23,524 nt of DNA from DASRCB01 sp035653295 (lineage in GTDB: Bacteria > Acidobacteriota > Terriglobia > Bryobacterales > Bryobacteraceae), in the NCBI GenBank assembly GCA_035653295.1, contig DASRCB010000432.1:1-23524 (forward strand). Reading direction: 5' to 3'. Of the stretch, positions 16,360-23,524 are shown one piece after another. Every line of letters begins with the position of its first letter. The first letter of the stretch is position 1. The translations under genes were made by a program, and so were the position numbers. Under the pieces are notes generated by a model that ran no database searches, was not told the DNA's origin, and saw nothing but the letters and a program-made list of their open reading frames with translations.

Positions 16360-17521
16360 TGCCGCTGCTCAGCCGGTTCTTCACGTTGATGTAGGAGCCG
16401 TCATCGAAGCGGTTGGTCATCTCACGGGCATCTTCGGACAGGTCGTACAGCTCGCCCGAAAGATCCGGATGGAGCACCAGCTTGTAGCGATTGTCCCGGC
16501 CCATGGCCACCCCGTCCAGTTCGGCGAAGACGAGATTGCGCCACGGCTCGTTTTTCGGGAATGGCTGGTTCAGCAGCACCTTTGCGAAGTTCCTTCCGGG
16601 AAGCGCGCCTCCGGGCGGCGGCACTCCCGCGGCCATGTCGCAAAGCGTCGGCAGGACATCATAGAGGCTGACCTCCTCCACGCGATACGAATCGGCGGGC
16701 GTCTGCCCCGGCCAGCTGCACAGGAACGGAACCCGCACCACCTCTTCGTACATGTTCGGCGGGTTCGTGGCCCGCCCATCGCCCCACAGCCCGTGCCGCC
16801 CCAGAAGGCTGCCGTTCGAGCCGGTGATCACCACGATGGTGGACTCGTAGAGGTTCCGCTGCACGATGGCGTTGCGGATCGCGGGAATCTGCGCGTCGAA
16901 GTAGGTAATGGCGCCCGCGGCGAAGCGAAGGCTGTTCACGACATTGGCCAGCTTCTCGCGCCCGCTCGCCGCACCGCCGGAAGCGGGTTGCCAGCCGAGA
17001 TCGGAGAAGTCGCTCGACGCGTAGGCCTGCGTATACGCGTCCGGAACTGAATCGGCACGCAGTGGCGCATAGTTCACCGTGAAGAAAAACGGACGGCCGG
17101 GCGCCTGCCGATTCAGGAAATCCACGGTGGCGTGCGTGCACTGATCCAGGGATGTGGCCGGCGATGCCGCGCTCCCTGCGACATACCCGTGAGAGCGAAA
17201 GATATCGGCCATCGAAGGGTGCTGACCTCCAAGCTGCGCCGGGGCCACTCCGTGCAGCAGGGATTCCCGGCCGAGATCCGGCGCCGGCGCCGCCGTGCAC
17301 GCATTGATCAGCCGCGTCCCGGTGCGCGCCTGCGTGTCCAGCTGAGGCGTTTGAATGCTCTTGTTGCCGTAGACCCCCAGCATCCACGCGCCAAGATCCT
17401 CCACGGTGATCAGCAACACGCTGGCCGCCGCCCGTTTCGGCGCGGCGGCGCGCAGCAGCGGGCCCGATGCGGCCGACAGCACCGCCGCACGGCTCAGGAA
17501 CTCACGTCGATTCATTGGCAT
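16328..17521 (-). CDS. Tat-exported sulfatase-fold protein, probably catalytically inactive
   Basis: 397 residues. NRREFLSRAAVLSAASGPLL is a twin-arginine signal. The fold is recognisable from LITVEDLGAWMLGVYGNKSI, TPQLDTQARTGTRLINA, RESLLHGVAP, LYESTIVVITGSNGSLLGRH, MYEEVVRVPFL and the closing ELYDLSEDAREMTN. The active site looks dismantled. The C/S-x-P-S-R box before 'xSLLxG' reads PDLGR (81-85), so there is no formylglycine Cys/Ser. The usual DD pair is ED (41-42). The usual D-H/N-G metal site is GSNG (234-237), and the Lys before 'YEEGxRVP' is missing. It may be a binding or structural homologue, or act by another chemistry. Starts at 17521 and 17515 are both possible. The permease gene ends 13 bp upstream on the same strand. 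Confidence 0.85.
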   Translation of the reverse strand: MPMNRREFLSRAAVLSAASGPLLRAAAPKRAAASVLLITVEDLGAWMLGVYGNKSIQTPQLDTQARTGTRLINACTAAPAPDLGRESLLHGVAPAQLGGQHPSMADIFRSHGYVAGSAASPATSLDQCTHATVDFLNRQAPGRPFFFTVNYAPLRADSVPDAYTQAYASSDFSDLGWQPASGGAASGREKLANVVNSLRFAAGAITYFDAQIPAIRNAIVQRNLYESTIVVITGSNGSLLGRHGLWGDGRATNPPNMYEEVVRVPFLCSWPGQTPADSYRVEEVSLYDVLPTLCDMAAGVPPPGGALPGRNFAKVLLNQPFPKNEPWRNLVFAELDGVAMGRDNRYKLVLHPDLSGELYDLSEDAREMTNRFDDGSYINVKNRLSSGINLWRQTFRR

Positions 17522-17534
17522 CAGTTTGCATTAA

Positions 17535-18341
17535 TCAAAGGACATCCGCGAAACCGCGTTTGAGGTGGCGAAACACCAGGCCGCCGACCACAAACGCACT
17601 GATCGACCAGGCGGCAAGCGAACCGAGGTCCGCCGGGTTCGGCAGGCGCATAGACAAAAGCCGGTCGCGATATCCACGCACCAGATAAAACAGCGGATTG
17701 GCTTTCAGCATGAAGCGCAGCTGCTGCGGATAGCGGTCCTCTCCGATGAAGATAGGCGTCATCCAGAACCAGAAAGTCATCACGACGCTAAGAACCTGGA
17801 CGGTGTCGCGAAGGTAAACCTGCAAGCCGGCGACCACCCACCCGATGCCCACCGCCAGCAACCCGAGCAGAAACATGTACACCGGCAGAAACAGCGTCCA
17901 CGGGCTGAAAGCGCGGGTCCAGATGCCGATCGCGCCGATCACCAGCGCCAGCGCAATGAGGTGGTTGACGAGCGACGAGAGATAAATCGAAACCGGCACG
18001 ACCTCGGAAGGAAATACCGTTTTAGTAATCAGATTCGCGTTCTCCACCAGTGACGAGGCCGATCGCATCACCACTTCCTGGAACAGCAGCCACGGCAGGA
18101 ATCCGCACGCGAGGAAGAGCGTGTAATTCTGCGTGACTTCGCCCGGCGGCGGTTTGGTCCGGAGGCAGATCTGAAAAACGAAGGTCCAGCTTGCCAGCAG
18201 CACCAGCGGGTGTACGACGCCCCACAGCCAGCCGCCGGCCGACCCGATGAAGCGCTGGCGGAAGTCCCGCCGCACCAACTGCATCAGCAGCGCGCGCCGT
18301 TCAATGAGGTTGCGTACGAAGAACCGGCCCGGGACCCGCAT
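17535..18341 (-). CDS. ABC-2 type permease, polysaccharide/O-antigen export family (Wzm/TagG-like)
   Basis: 268-residue inner-membrane protein with six predicted helices. Family features: N-terminal amphipathic RRDFRQRFIGSAGGWLWGVV (24-43), FLPWLLFQEV (81-90), NANLITKTVFPSEVVP (101-116), VYLRDTVQVL (175-184), WMTPIFI and NPLFYLVRGYRD (215-226). This family exports undecaprenyl-linked polysaccharides or teichoic acids, working with a Wzt/TagH-type ATPase. No ATPase gene lies within the window on either side, so the partner must be elsewhere. The sulfatase-like gene follows after 13 bp, implying one transcript. It is divergent from the 18416 gene across about 74 bp. Confidence 0.92.
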   Translation of the reverse strand: MRVPGRFFVRNLIERRALLMQLVRRDFRQRFIGSAGGWLWGVVHPLVLLASWTFVFQICLRTKPPPGEVTQNYTLFLACGFLPWLLFQEVVMRSASSLVENANLITKTVFPSEVVPVSIYLSSLVNHLIALALVIGAIGIWTRAFSPWTLFLPVYMFLLGLLAVGIGWVVAGLQVYLRDTVQVLSVVMTFWFWMTPIFIGEDRYPQQLRFMLKANPLFYLVRGYRDRLLSMRLPNPADLGSLAAWSISAFVVGGLVFRHLKRGFADVL

Positions 18342-18415
18342 TGTGGCTTAAAGGACTAGTGTAGCGGGCGTGTAGAACGCGGCGGCTTCGGCCGATCAAT
18401 TATGGGGGACTTTGT

Positions 18416-19444
18416 ATGGCGCCTCGATCGATCATCCTCGCCGTTTGTTGCCTTTCGCCAATCCTGGCCCAGAACGCGGATTGGCGCTTCACTCATCCGG
18501 ACGCCAAGGTCTTCGTTGGCATCAAGCTGCGGCGCCTCCGCGAGAGCCAGGTCGGCATCGCCGTTCGCGATCAGATGCGGGCGCAACTGCGCGACCAGGG
18601 CATCTCGCTGACCCCGAAATTTCCCGGCACGGAGCTGCTCGACCAGATCAGCGACGTTCTGATCTCGTCCCCAGGCCGGCCCGATGGGGCCGCCGAGAAC
18701 GCCCAGCCTCCTGTGTTGATTCGAATTGCAGGAGAATTCGACGCGAACAAAGTAGAGTCGTTTTTCGCCCAAACCGGGGCGAAGATGCAGAAATATCGGC
18801 ATTACCGCGTTTTCCGGCAGAAGGGTGACGGAGACATGGCCGCCTCGCTCATCGATCCACGGACACTGCTGCTGGGCGACGCGACTTCACTGTTTGCCGC
18901 GCTGGAGCGTATGGAATGGACCGATGCGCCGAAGAACCCGCTGCTCGCTCAGGCCATGGATATGCAGGCGCAATACGACCTCTGGGCCCTCTTCACGGTG
19001 ACCCCATCCTCGCTTTCGAGCGCTCAGGTTCCGCAGCTTGCGGCTCTGGACGCGCTGCGAGGCCTCGACCTCGGCATTTCCGTTAACGACGGATTGTCTC
19101 TGCGCCTGGGTCTGAACACCGATTCGCCGGAAGAAGCTGGGAAGCTCGCCGCCCAGCTGAAGGCTTTGTTGTTTGTCGCCTTGAAACAGCACGGCGCGCC
19201 GGCGGACCTGGCCGCGCTCGCCAACTCCATCCGCTTTGACGTCGAGCAGAACAGCGTGCGCCTGCAGGCGAAAGTCGGGGCCGCAGAACTGAAGAAAGCG
19301 CTGGCCGAAGCGCAGCGGCGCTTCAACGAACAACGCGCTCAGGTCGCCGCCGTCCATCCGCGGCCTGCACCGGAGCCGCAGGGTCCAAAGGTGATCCGTA
19401 TCGAGGGCCTCGACGACGGCCCCCGCGAGATCCCATACAAATAA
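18416..19444 (+). CDS. Exported protein of unknown function
   Basis: 342 residues; I do not recognise the family. MAPRSIILAVCCLSPILAQN is a signal peptide cleaved near residue 18-20. The mature part begins DWRFTHPDAKVFVGIKLRRL and contains a 'potential-versus-value' style alternation of helices and strands, with the conserved-looking ALERMEWTDAPKN and LALFTVTP-type segments. The C-terminal third is helical and charged (about 285-315, ELKKALAEAQRRFNEQRAQ), then Pro-rich. No catalytic motif is evident. GGGGGA seven bases upstream supports the ATG at 18416. A short TTCG-capped hairpin (18383-18394) lies in the leader. It stands alone between divergent and parallel neighbours; periplasmic location is an inference. 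Confidence 0.8.
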   Translation: MAPRSIILAVCCLSPILAQNADWRFTHPDAKVFVGIKLRRLRESQVGIAVRDQMRAQLRDQGISLTPKFPGTELLDQISDVLISSPGRPDGAAENAQPPVLIRIAGEFDANKVESFFAQTGAKMQKYRHYRVFRQKGDGDMAASLIDPRTLLLGDATSLFAALERMEWTDAPKNPLLAQAMDMQAQYDLWALFTVTPSSLSSAQVPQLAALDALRGLDLGISVNDGLSLRLGLNTDSPEEAGKLAAQLKALLFVALKQHGAPADLAALANSIRFDVEQNSVRLQAKVGAAELKKALAEAQRRFNEQRAQVAAVHPRPAPEPQGPKVIRIEGLDDGPREIPYK

Positions 19445-19653
19445 CCGGCGCTGCCAGCCGTTGGAGTGCAGAAGCAGCCCACCTGGTCGGCTGCGGGATC
19501 TCCAGCGACTCGCCGTGCAGCACGAGTTCAGGCTCGATAACTGGTCCGTCACGTCTGCCAATCACGAGTCGATCGTAACGAGGGCTTTTTACAGGCTTTT
19601 TACTTCGGGCCCAATGTTTCTTCGTCATATACTGACTCGAATAAGAGAGACGA

Positions 19654-20703
19654 ATGGATGTGCCGGGGACGAACAGCAAGGAGATGCACAGGTCACCGCA
19701 CAATGTCGGCTTTGGTTCATCTCAAGATGACTGGCTCTCGTCTCCCCCGCCGGCAAGGCCCGCTTATGTGCATTCGCCTTCGGGGGCGCTCGTGCTCAGC
19801 CGCCACGCGGACGTGCTCGCCGCGATGCGAACACCGGACTTGTTCCACGTGGGTACCGACAATGACCTGGATACCGCTGTGCGGCGGGAGGACCGGCGGC
19901 TGCGGATTCGCGCCGAGTTTGCTTCCCTGCTCACGCGCTCGAGGTTAACGGACCGGCGTGGACCAGCACTGGCCTTCGCCCGTGAATTGCTCGACCGCCT
20001 GCCCGTCGGCGCGCCGGTGGAGCTCCTGGATCGATTCGTAAGGCCGTGGTCTTTAAAGCTCGCGCTGGCGATGACGGCATTCGGAACCGCTCAAGCCGTG
20101 CGGCTCCGTCAGTTGGAAGAGCTCGCGCTTACCGGCGAAATTGATCACCATGGCGCCGTAAAGGAAGCGAAACACCTCTTTCGCGAAGGGGGAACAATCA
20201 GCGCGGAGCCCTTGTTCCTCGGCGCCGCCGAGACGCTTCCGCACTTACTCTCGAACGTCGTGGTGACGTTTGTGCGCCATCGCGCAGCGTTCGATCAGAT
20301 TCGCGCACGGCCGGATCTCCTGCCCAACGCCATCGAGGAGTTGCTGCGTTTTGCAGGCCCGGTACACACGCTGCACTACCGCGCCGCCAGGGATGTGGTT
20401 TGTAATGGCATCGCCACCCCCAGGCACATGAACGTGGAGGCCAGAGCGATGGCCGGGAACCGCGATGCGGACGTATTCCCGGAACCGGACCAGCTCGATC
20501 TGGCCCGGCGCGGCGCCGGCCATCTCTCGCTGGGCATCGGTCCGCATTCCTGTCCCGGCGCGGCGCTGGTCCGGCTGGCGCTCGGAACTGTGCTGGAAGC
20601 GTTGGCGCAGAGGAATGTACTGCTGGAATTCACGGGTCCGATCGAGTGGCGAATCGGCTCGACTCTGTTCTCAGCGGTTTTTATCCCCGTGGTCGTGAAG
20701 TAA
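19654..20703 (+). CDS. Cytochrome P450, short bacterial type
   Basis: 349 residues, about 50 shorter than typical bacterial class I P450s. Heme ligand Cys300 lies in LSLGIGPHSCPGAALVRLAL, matching the FGxGxHxCxG loop with Leu-Ser-Leu in place of the first Phe region. ExxR of helix K is Glu229-Arg232 in AIEELLRF. The I-helix oxygen-activation motif AGxET reads GAAET (190-194), with the following Thr replaced by Leu. The N-terminal third is compressed, so substrate-recognition regions are reduced. It needs a ferredoxin/reductase; none is encoded nearby. Substrate unknown. GAGAGA precedes the ATG, and a -10-like TATACT lies at 19628-19633. The gene is convergent with the protease downstream. Confidence 0.87.
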   Translation: MDVPGTNSKEMHRSPHNVGFGSSQDDWLSSPPPARPAYVHSPSGALVLSRHADVLAAMRTPDLFHVGTDNDLDTAVRREDRRLRIRAEFASLLTRSRLTDRRGPALAFARELLDRLPVGAPVELLDRFVRPWSLKLALAMTAFGTAQAVRLRQLEELALTGEIDHHGAVKEAKHLFREGGTISAEPLFLGAAETLPHLLSNVVVTFVRHRAAFDQIRARPDLLPNAIEELLRFAGPVHTLHYRAARDVVCNGIATPRHMNVEARAMAGNRDADVFPEPDQLDLARRGAGHLSLGIGPHSCPGAALVRLALGTVLEALAQRNVLLEFTGPIEWRIGSTLFSAVFIPVVVK

Positions 20704-20826
20704 GTCCTTGCACACTCAAGCGCCTGCGCACTGTAGCCACCCTCGCGAGTGCTAAGGTACAGGCCACTGTTGCCGACAGAGGCGCACGCAAATGGACAAT
20801 AACGCTTTATACAGAGGGGCTCAGGG

Positions 20827-22467
20827 CTACGGCGCCAGAGCATTGATCAGAGCGGCGCCATTCGGGCTGCCCCAGCCGGTGACGAGGTCAAACCCCTTTG
20901 CCGTGGAATAGGCGCCATTGCTGCCGCTGGTTATGTCGTGTAAATCAGTCGCGTATGCAGACCCCAGCCCAATTGCGTAGATCGCGGGGTTGATAAAACC
21001 GACGCTGCTGCCACCGTTCGCGACAGCCTGCTGGTTCACGAGCGCCAGATACCCGGCCCAGCGGGGCGCCGCAAAACTCGTTCCGCCCCAGCCGCCCGCG
21101 CAAGTGCCGTTGTAGCAGATGTAATTGTCGGTGTTCGCTTCCGCAGACACGTCGGGCGCGTTCCGGTAGATGTTCGAACCTTTGTTCGCTGCAGTGACAA
21201 CTCCGCTTTGCTTCTGATACGCTGGGATCGCAATTGCGTTCGGAGAGATACCGCCGCCGCTCGAAGTCCACGCGGTTTCGGAGGCCCACGGACCACCCGC
21301 GCCGGAAGTAGTCAGATCCGTTCCGCCAACCGAAGTGACATAGGCATCGTCCGCCGGATATACGTCAGAAGAGTGCTTTTTGAACGCGCCGCTGTCGCCA
21401 GAAGCGACAAACAGATTCTGCCCCTGCGCCGCGAACTCCTTGAATATTGGATCGTCGCTGGTGGGATCGGCCGGACTCCAGCCCCAGGAGCAACTCAGTG
21501 ACTTAGCGATATTATCGCTCGCCATGCGGTTGAACATGCTCACATCGCTCGTGTCAGACACATAGACCAGCACACTGTTCATGCCGGGAGCCATGGAGAT
21601 CGCTGCTTCAATGTCGAGAACCTGTTCCGTGTCGTCGCATTTTCCCGTGCATTGCAGGCTGGAGCCGTCGGTCGAGATACCCTGAACCTTCACACTGAGC
21701 GGCTGTCCCACTTTGTTGAAATAGTTGGTGACATCGGCCTGGTTATAGCCGGCGAACTCGAGAAGCCCGACCGACTGGCCGGCGCCATTGAGCGCGGTCC
21801 CGCCGTAATACGCCGCGCGCATGTCGCTTCCCAGAAACTGGCCACTTGGCCCGGACCCCGTTGCGTTGCGGAGCGTTGCCGCTTCATGCCTCAGGCTTGC
21901 CGGATGCGGAATAGAAAAGTTATCGAGACCAGATATGTGCCACAGCGCAACCGCAGAGTCGGCCCAGGGCTCGCGGTCTGGGGAGTAGAAAGTTCGCTGT
22001 TCTGTCGGGTGCTGATACACGCCCATGTTCACGTGAAAGGCCTTCTGAATTGCGTCCACAGACCCACTCACATTCAGCACGAGGCGATTGGGAAACGTGG
22101 CGGTAACCCGCAGCCCGTTCTGTTCGATAAAGCGAATCGCGGAAGCATAGTCTTCGGCGCTTGGCCCGAAACGATCGGAGAATTCCTGCACGCTCAGGAA
22201 CCGGTGAAACAGCGGGCTCTGAGGGTCGTAAAGCTGCTGCAGAAGTTGATCGAGTTCCGGCTCATTTCGGAGTGGAAGGGCGATGTTCAGCCGGAGCGGG
22301 GTGGTGGGCTCCAATTGCCCGACGAGCCGCGCCCGGCCGGTGCTTACTTCCTGGCGCACGTGGCGTGTGCGAAACGATTGTGCCTGCACGTCAGACAGGA
22401 AAAACACGGCCGCCGAAAGCGAAATCAGACAGGCAGCGCGCGGTAGTGTACGCGATGTTGTGAACAT
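20827..22467 (-). CDS. Secreted S53 serine-carboxyl protease (sedolisin/pro-kumamolisin type)
   Basis: 546 residues. A signal peptide (about 1-29, ending DVQAQ) is followed by a pro-kumamolisin activation domain (about 40-185: PLFHRFLSVQEFSDRFGPS, later DAIQKAFHVNMGVYQHP). The catalytic domain runs from about 210 to the end. Residues for the Glu-Asp-Asp-Ser machinery are all visible: Glu281 and Asp285 in TEQVLDIEAA, oxyanion Asp358 in ASGDSGAF, and Ser464 in GGTSFAAPRWAG. The calcium site appears as Asp511 in LHDITSGSNG, then GFDLVTGWGSPNG. It should be an acid-active extracellular endopeptidase that self-cleaves its prodomain, consistent with an acid-soil lifestyle. A promoter is proposed at 22535-22507. 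The gene is a single unit, convergent with the P450. Confidence 0.95.
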   Translation of the reverse strand: MFTTSRTLPRAACLISLSAAVFFLSDVQAQSFRTRHVRQEVSTGRARLVGQLEPTTPLRLNIALPLRNEPELDQLLQQLYDPQSPLFHRFLSVQEFSDRFGPSAEDYASAIRFIEQNGLRVTATFPNRLVLNVSGSVDAIQKAFHVNMGVYQHPTEQRTFYSPDREPWADSAVALWHISGLDNFSIPHPASLRHEAATLRNATGSGPSGQFLGSDMRAAYYGGTALNGAGQSVGLLEFAGYNQADVTNYFNKVGQPLSVKVQGISTDGSSLQCTGKCDDTEQVLDIEAAISMAPGMNSVLVYVSDTSDVSMFNRMASDNIAKSLSCSWGWSPADPTSDDPIFKEFAAQGQNLFVASGDSGAFKKHSSDVYPADDAYVTSVGGTDLTTSGAGGPWASETAWTSSGGGISPNAIAIPAYQKQSGVVTAANKGSNIYRNAPDVSAEANTDNYICYNGTCAGGWGGTSFAAPRWAGYLALVNQQAVANGGSSVGFINPAIYAIGLGSAYATDLHDITSGSNGAYSTAKGFDLVTGWGSPNGAALINALAP

Positions 22468-22506
22468 GTCCCAGCCTTTACCTAAACCGTCAAGGGTATG
22501 TAAGAG

Positions 22507-22535
22507 ATGATACAGAGCTCATGGATCAGCCGCAA
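22507..22535 (-). promoter_or_regulatory. Candidate promoter of the S53 protease
   Basis: On the minus strand TTGCGG (22535-22530) and TATCAT (22512-22507) are spaced by 17 bp, about 40 nt before the ATG at 22467. Ribosome-binding signal is weak (AAAGG). Confidence 0.45.
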
Positions 22536-22696
22536 GCCCTTTTCGGGCAGGACAGCAACGGTTCAGCCATTGTTCAGGGCACGGACTCGCTACGGGCTTT
22601 CATTATGCGGGGGCGTGCTGTAAGCACCCATCTGGAGTGAACCCCAAAACTGAGACACGGAGTTAAGGGGACGCATACATTGAATGGAGTGAGGAA

Positions 22697-23077
22697 ATGG
22701 ATGTGTCCCGATCCGTGTATAGCCGGGATCTCAAGATCGCGGCCATGCGTGCGCTCGACGCCGGTTCGAGCGGCGCGGAGATCGCACGAAAGTATCAGGT
22801 GAGTCCGCATTTGCTGGAGCGCTGGCGGAGTGAGTGGCGCGCCAAAGGCGATCTGGCATTCCCCGGCATCGGTCGTCGCGGTGTTGCGCTGCCGGCCGTC
22901 GATGATGCCCGGCGCATCGCGGAGCTGGAGCGGAAGATCGGCCAGCTCACGATGGAGAATGATTTCTTAAAAAAAGCCTTACAGCATTTCAGGGATCATC
23001 ACCCGCCGGCCGTCGTCAATGGCGCGGATGCCTGTTTGAAGAAATCGAACAAGCCACGGCGAAAGGCGAGGCCGTGA
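22697..23077 (+). CDS. IS3-family transposase OrfA (DNA-binding subunit)
   Basis: 126 residues. An N-terminal helix-turn-helix (about 8-45: YSRDLKIAAMRALDAGSSGA, then EIARKYQVSPHLLERWRSEW) binds the IS ends. A coiled-coil/leucine-zipper segment follows (about 72-97: RRIAELERKIGQLTMENDFL), the typical dimerisation region. GAGTGAGGA just before the ATG is a good ribosome-binding site. The stop at 23077 lies within the OrfB frame, which is -1 relative to this one. A run of seven A's at 22969-22975 in codons LKK is a likely slippage site giving the OrfAB fusion transposase. Confidence 0.92.
   Translation: MDVSRSVYSRDLKIAAMRALDAGSSGAEIARKYQVSPHLLERWRSEWRAKGDLAFPGIGRRGVALPAVDDARRIAELERKIGQLTMENDFLKKALQHFRDHHPPAVVNGADACLKKSNKPRRKARP
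22969..22975 (+). other. Probable programmed -1 frameshift site (A7)
   Basis: The heptamer reads TT-A-AAA-AAA in the OrfA frame, the X-XXY-YYZ arrangement required for -1 slippage. After slippage the OrfB frame is open to the window end with no stop. Confidence 0.7.
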
Positions 23078-23524
23078 ACGTGCTGTGCCAAATGACCGGT
23101 CTGAGCCGGGCCGGTTTCTACCGCTGGCGAATACCGCGCCGGGCCATGCCTGTGGAGATGGAAATCCGGGACCAGATGCAGAAGATCGCGCTGGAGTCGC
23201 CGGCGTACGGATATCGACGCATTACAGCCGAACTTCAGAACCGGGGGTTCGACATTAACCACAAGCGGGTACTGCGGATGATGCGCGAAGACAACCTGCT
23301 GTGCGTCCGCCGCCGGAAGTTCGTGGTGACCACCGACTCGCGACACAACCTGCCGATCTACCCCAACCTGGCTGGCCGGATGGCGCCAACGGCGATCAAC
23401 CAGCTCTGGGTGGCAGATATCACGTACATCCGTCTGCGGCTGGAGTTCGTCTATCTGGCCGTGGTGCTCGACGCCTTCTCCCGACGCGTGATCGGTTGGG
23501 CGCTGGGCCGATCGCTGGAGGCCG
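22972..23524 (+). CDS. IS3-family transposase OrfB (DDE integrase domain), C-terminus outside window
   Basis: The frame is open from the A7 slippage site to the window edge. It starts with the HTH_21-type region (VNVLCQMTGLSRAGFYRWRI, then ALESPAYGYRRITAELQNRG, then KRVLRMMRED). It enters the rve catalytic core with NQLWVADITYI (first catalytic Asp) and VYLAVVLDAFSRRVIGWALG (second Asp). The catalytic Glu lies beyond the window. Independent initiation could use GTG at 23074, which overlaps the OrfA stop, but production as an OrfAB fusion by frameshifting is the family norm. No interruption is visible in the part shown. Confidence 0.92.

Larger units (their letters stand above)
22633..23524 (+). 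mobile_element. IS3-family insertion sequence, left part (right end outside window)
   Basis: The two overlapping transposase frames and an upstream end-like sequence define an IS3-family element. TGGAGTGAACCCCAAAACTG begins at 22633 and resembles IS3-family terminal repeats (TGxxCTGACCCCAAAA type). The exact end may be 22633 or 22638 and cannot be confirmed without the right end. The element sits about 165 bp upstream of the S53 gene, just outside its proposed promoter. Both frames look intact, so the element may be active. Confidence 0.85.

Overview
The window is GC-rich and points to an Acidobacteriota genome of the Bryobacterales/Solibacter type. The main evidence is the left edge, where an acidobacterial-type PadR repressor precedes a duplicated FtsX/MacB 'orphan' permease (ADOP), a gene pair characteristic of that phylum. 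A sedolisin (S53) protease, a secreted protein with two copies of a domain I associate with such genomes, and a Ser/Thr kinase fit the same picture. No rRNA, CRISPR array or replication origin was seen.

Layout. 1-2842 (minus): PadR regulator with its own promoter/operator, then the ADOP permease, cut by the window edge. 2949-6058 (minus): an M20 peptidase followed by a sugar-porter-type MFS transporter. 6292-9095 (minus): a PLP-dependent decarboxylase followed after 23 bp by a secreted DUF4832/TIM-barrel protein. 9287-10849 (minus): a secreted protein with a tandem domain, behind a good sigma70-type promoter. 10850-11550: the only long gene-poor stretch; it holds a decayed tyrosine-recombinase gene ending next to a tRNA-Pro(CGG) gene.

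11613-16359 (plus): a transmembrane Ser/Thr kinase whose C-terminal half is ankyrin repeats in an exact 312-bp higher-order period, then glycerol kinase (glpK) 7 bp later, then a tandem universal-stress protein. 16328-18341 (minus): an ABC-2 polysaccharide-export-type permease followed after 13 bp by a Tat-exported sulfatase-fold protein that has lost the catalytic Cys and other active-site residues. 18416-20703 (plus): an unrecognised exported protein and a short cytochrome P450. 20827-22467 (minus): an S53 pro-kumamolisin-type protease. 22633-23524 (plus): the left part of an IS3-family insertion sequence with an A7 slippage site between orfA and orfB.

No single known defence, secretion or biosynthetic system spans the window. 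The most unusual objects are the kinase with super-repeated ankyrins, the apparent pseudo-sulfatase paired with an orphan export permease, the MFS transporter with a large inserted loop, and the integrase relic at the tRNA. All functional statements rest on motif reading by eye, with no database search.
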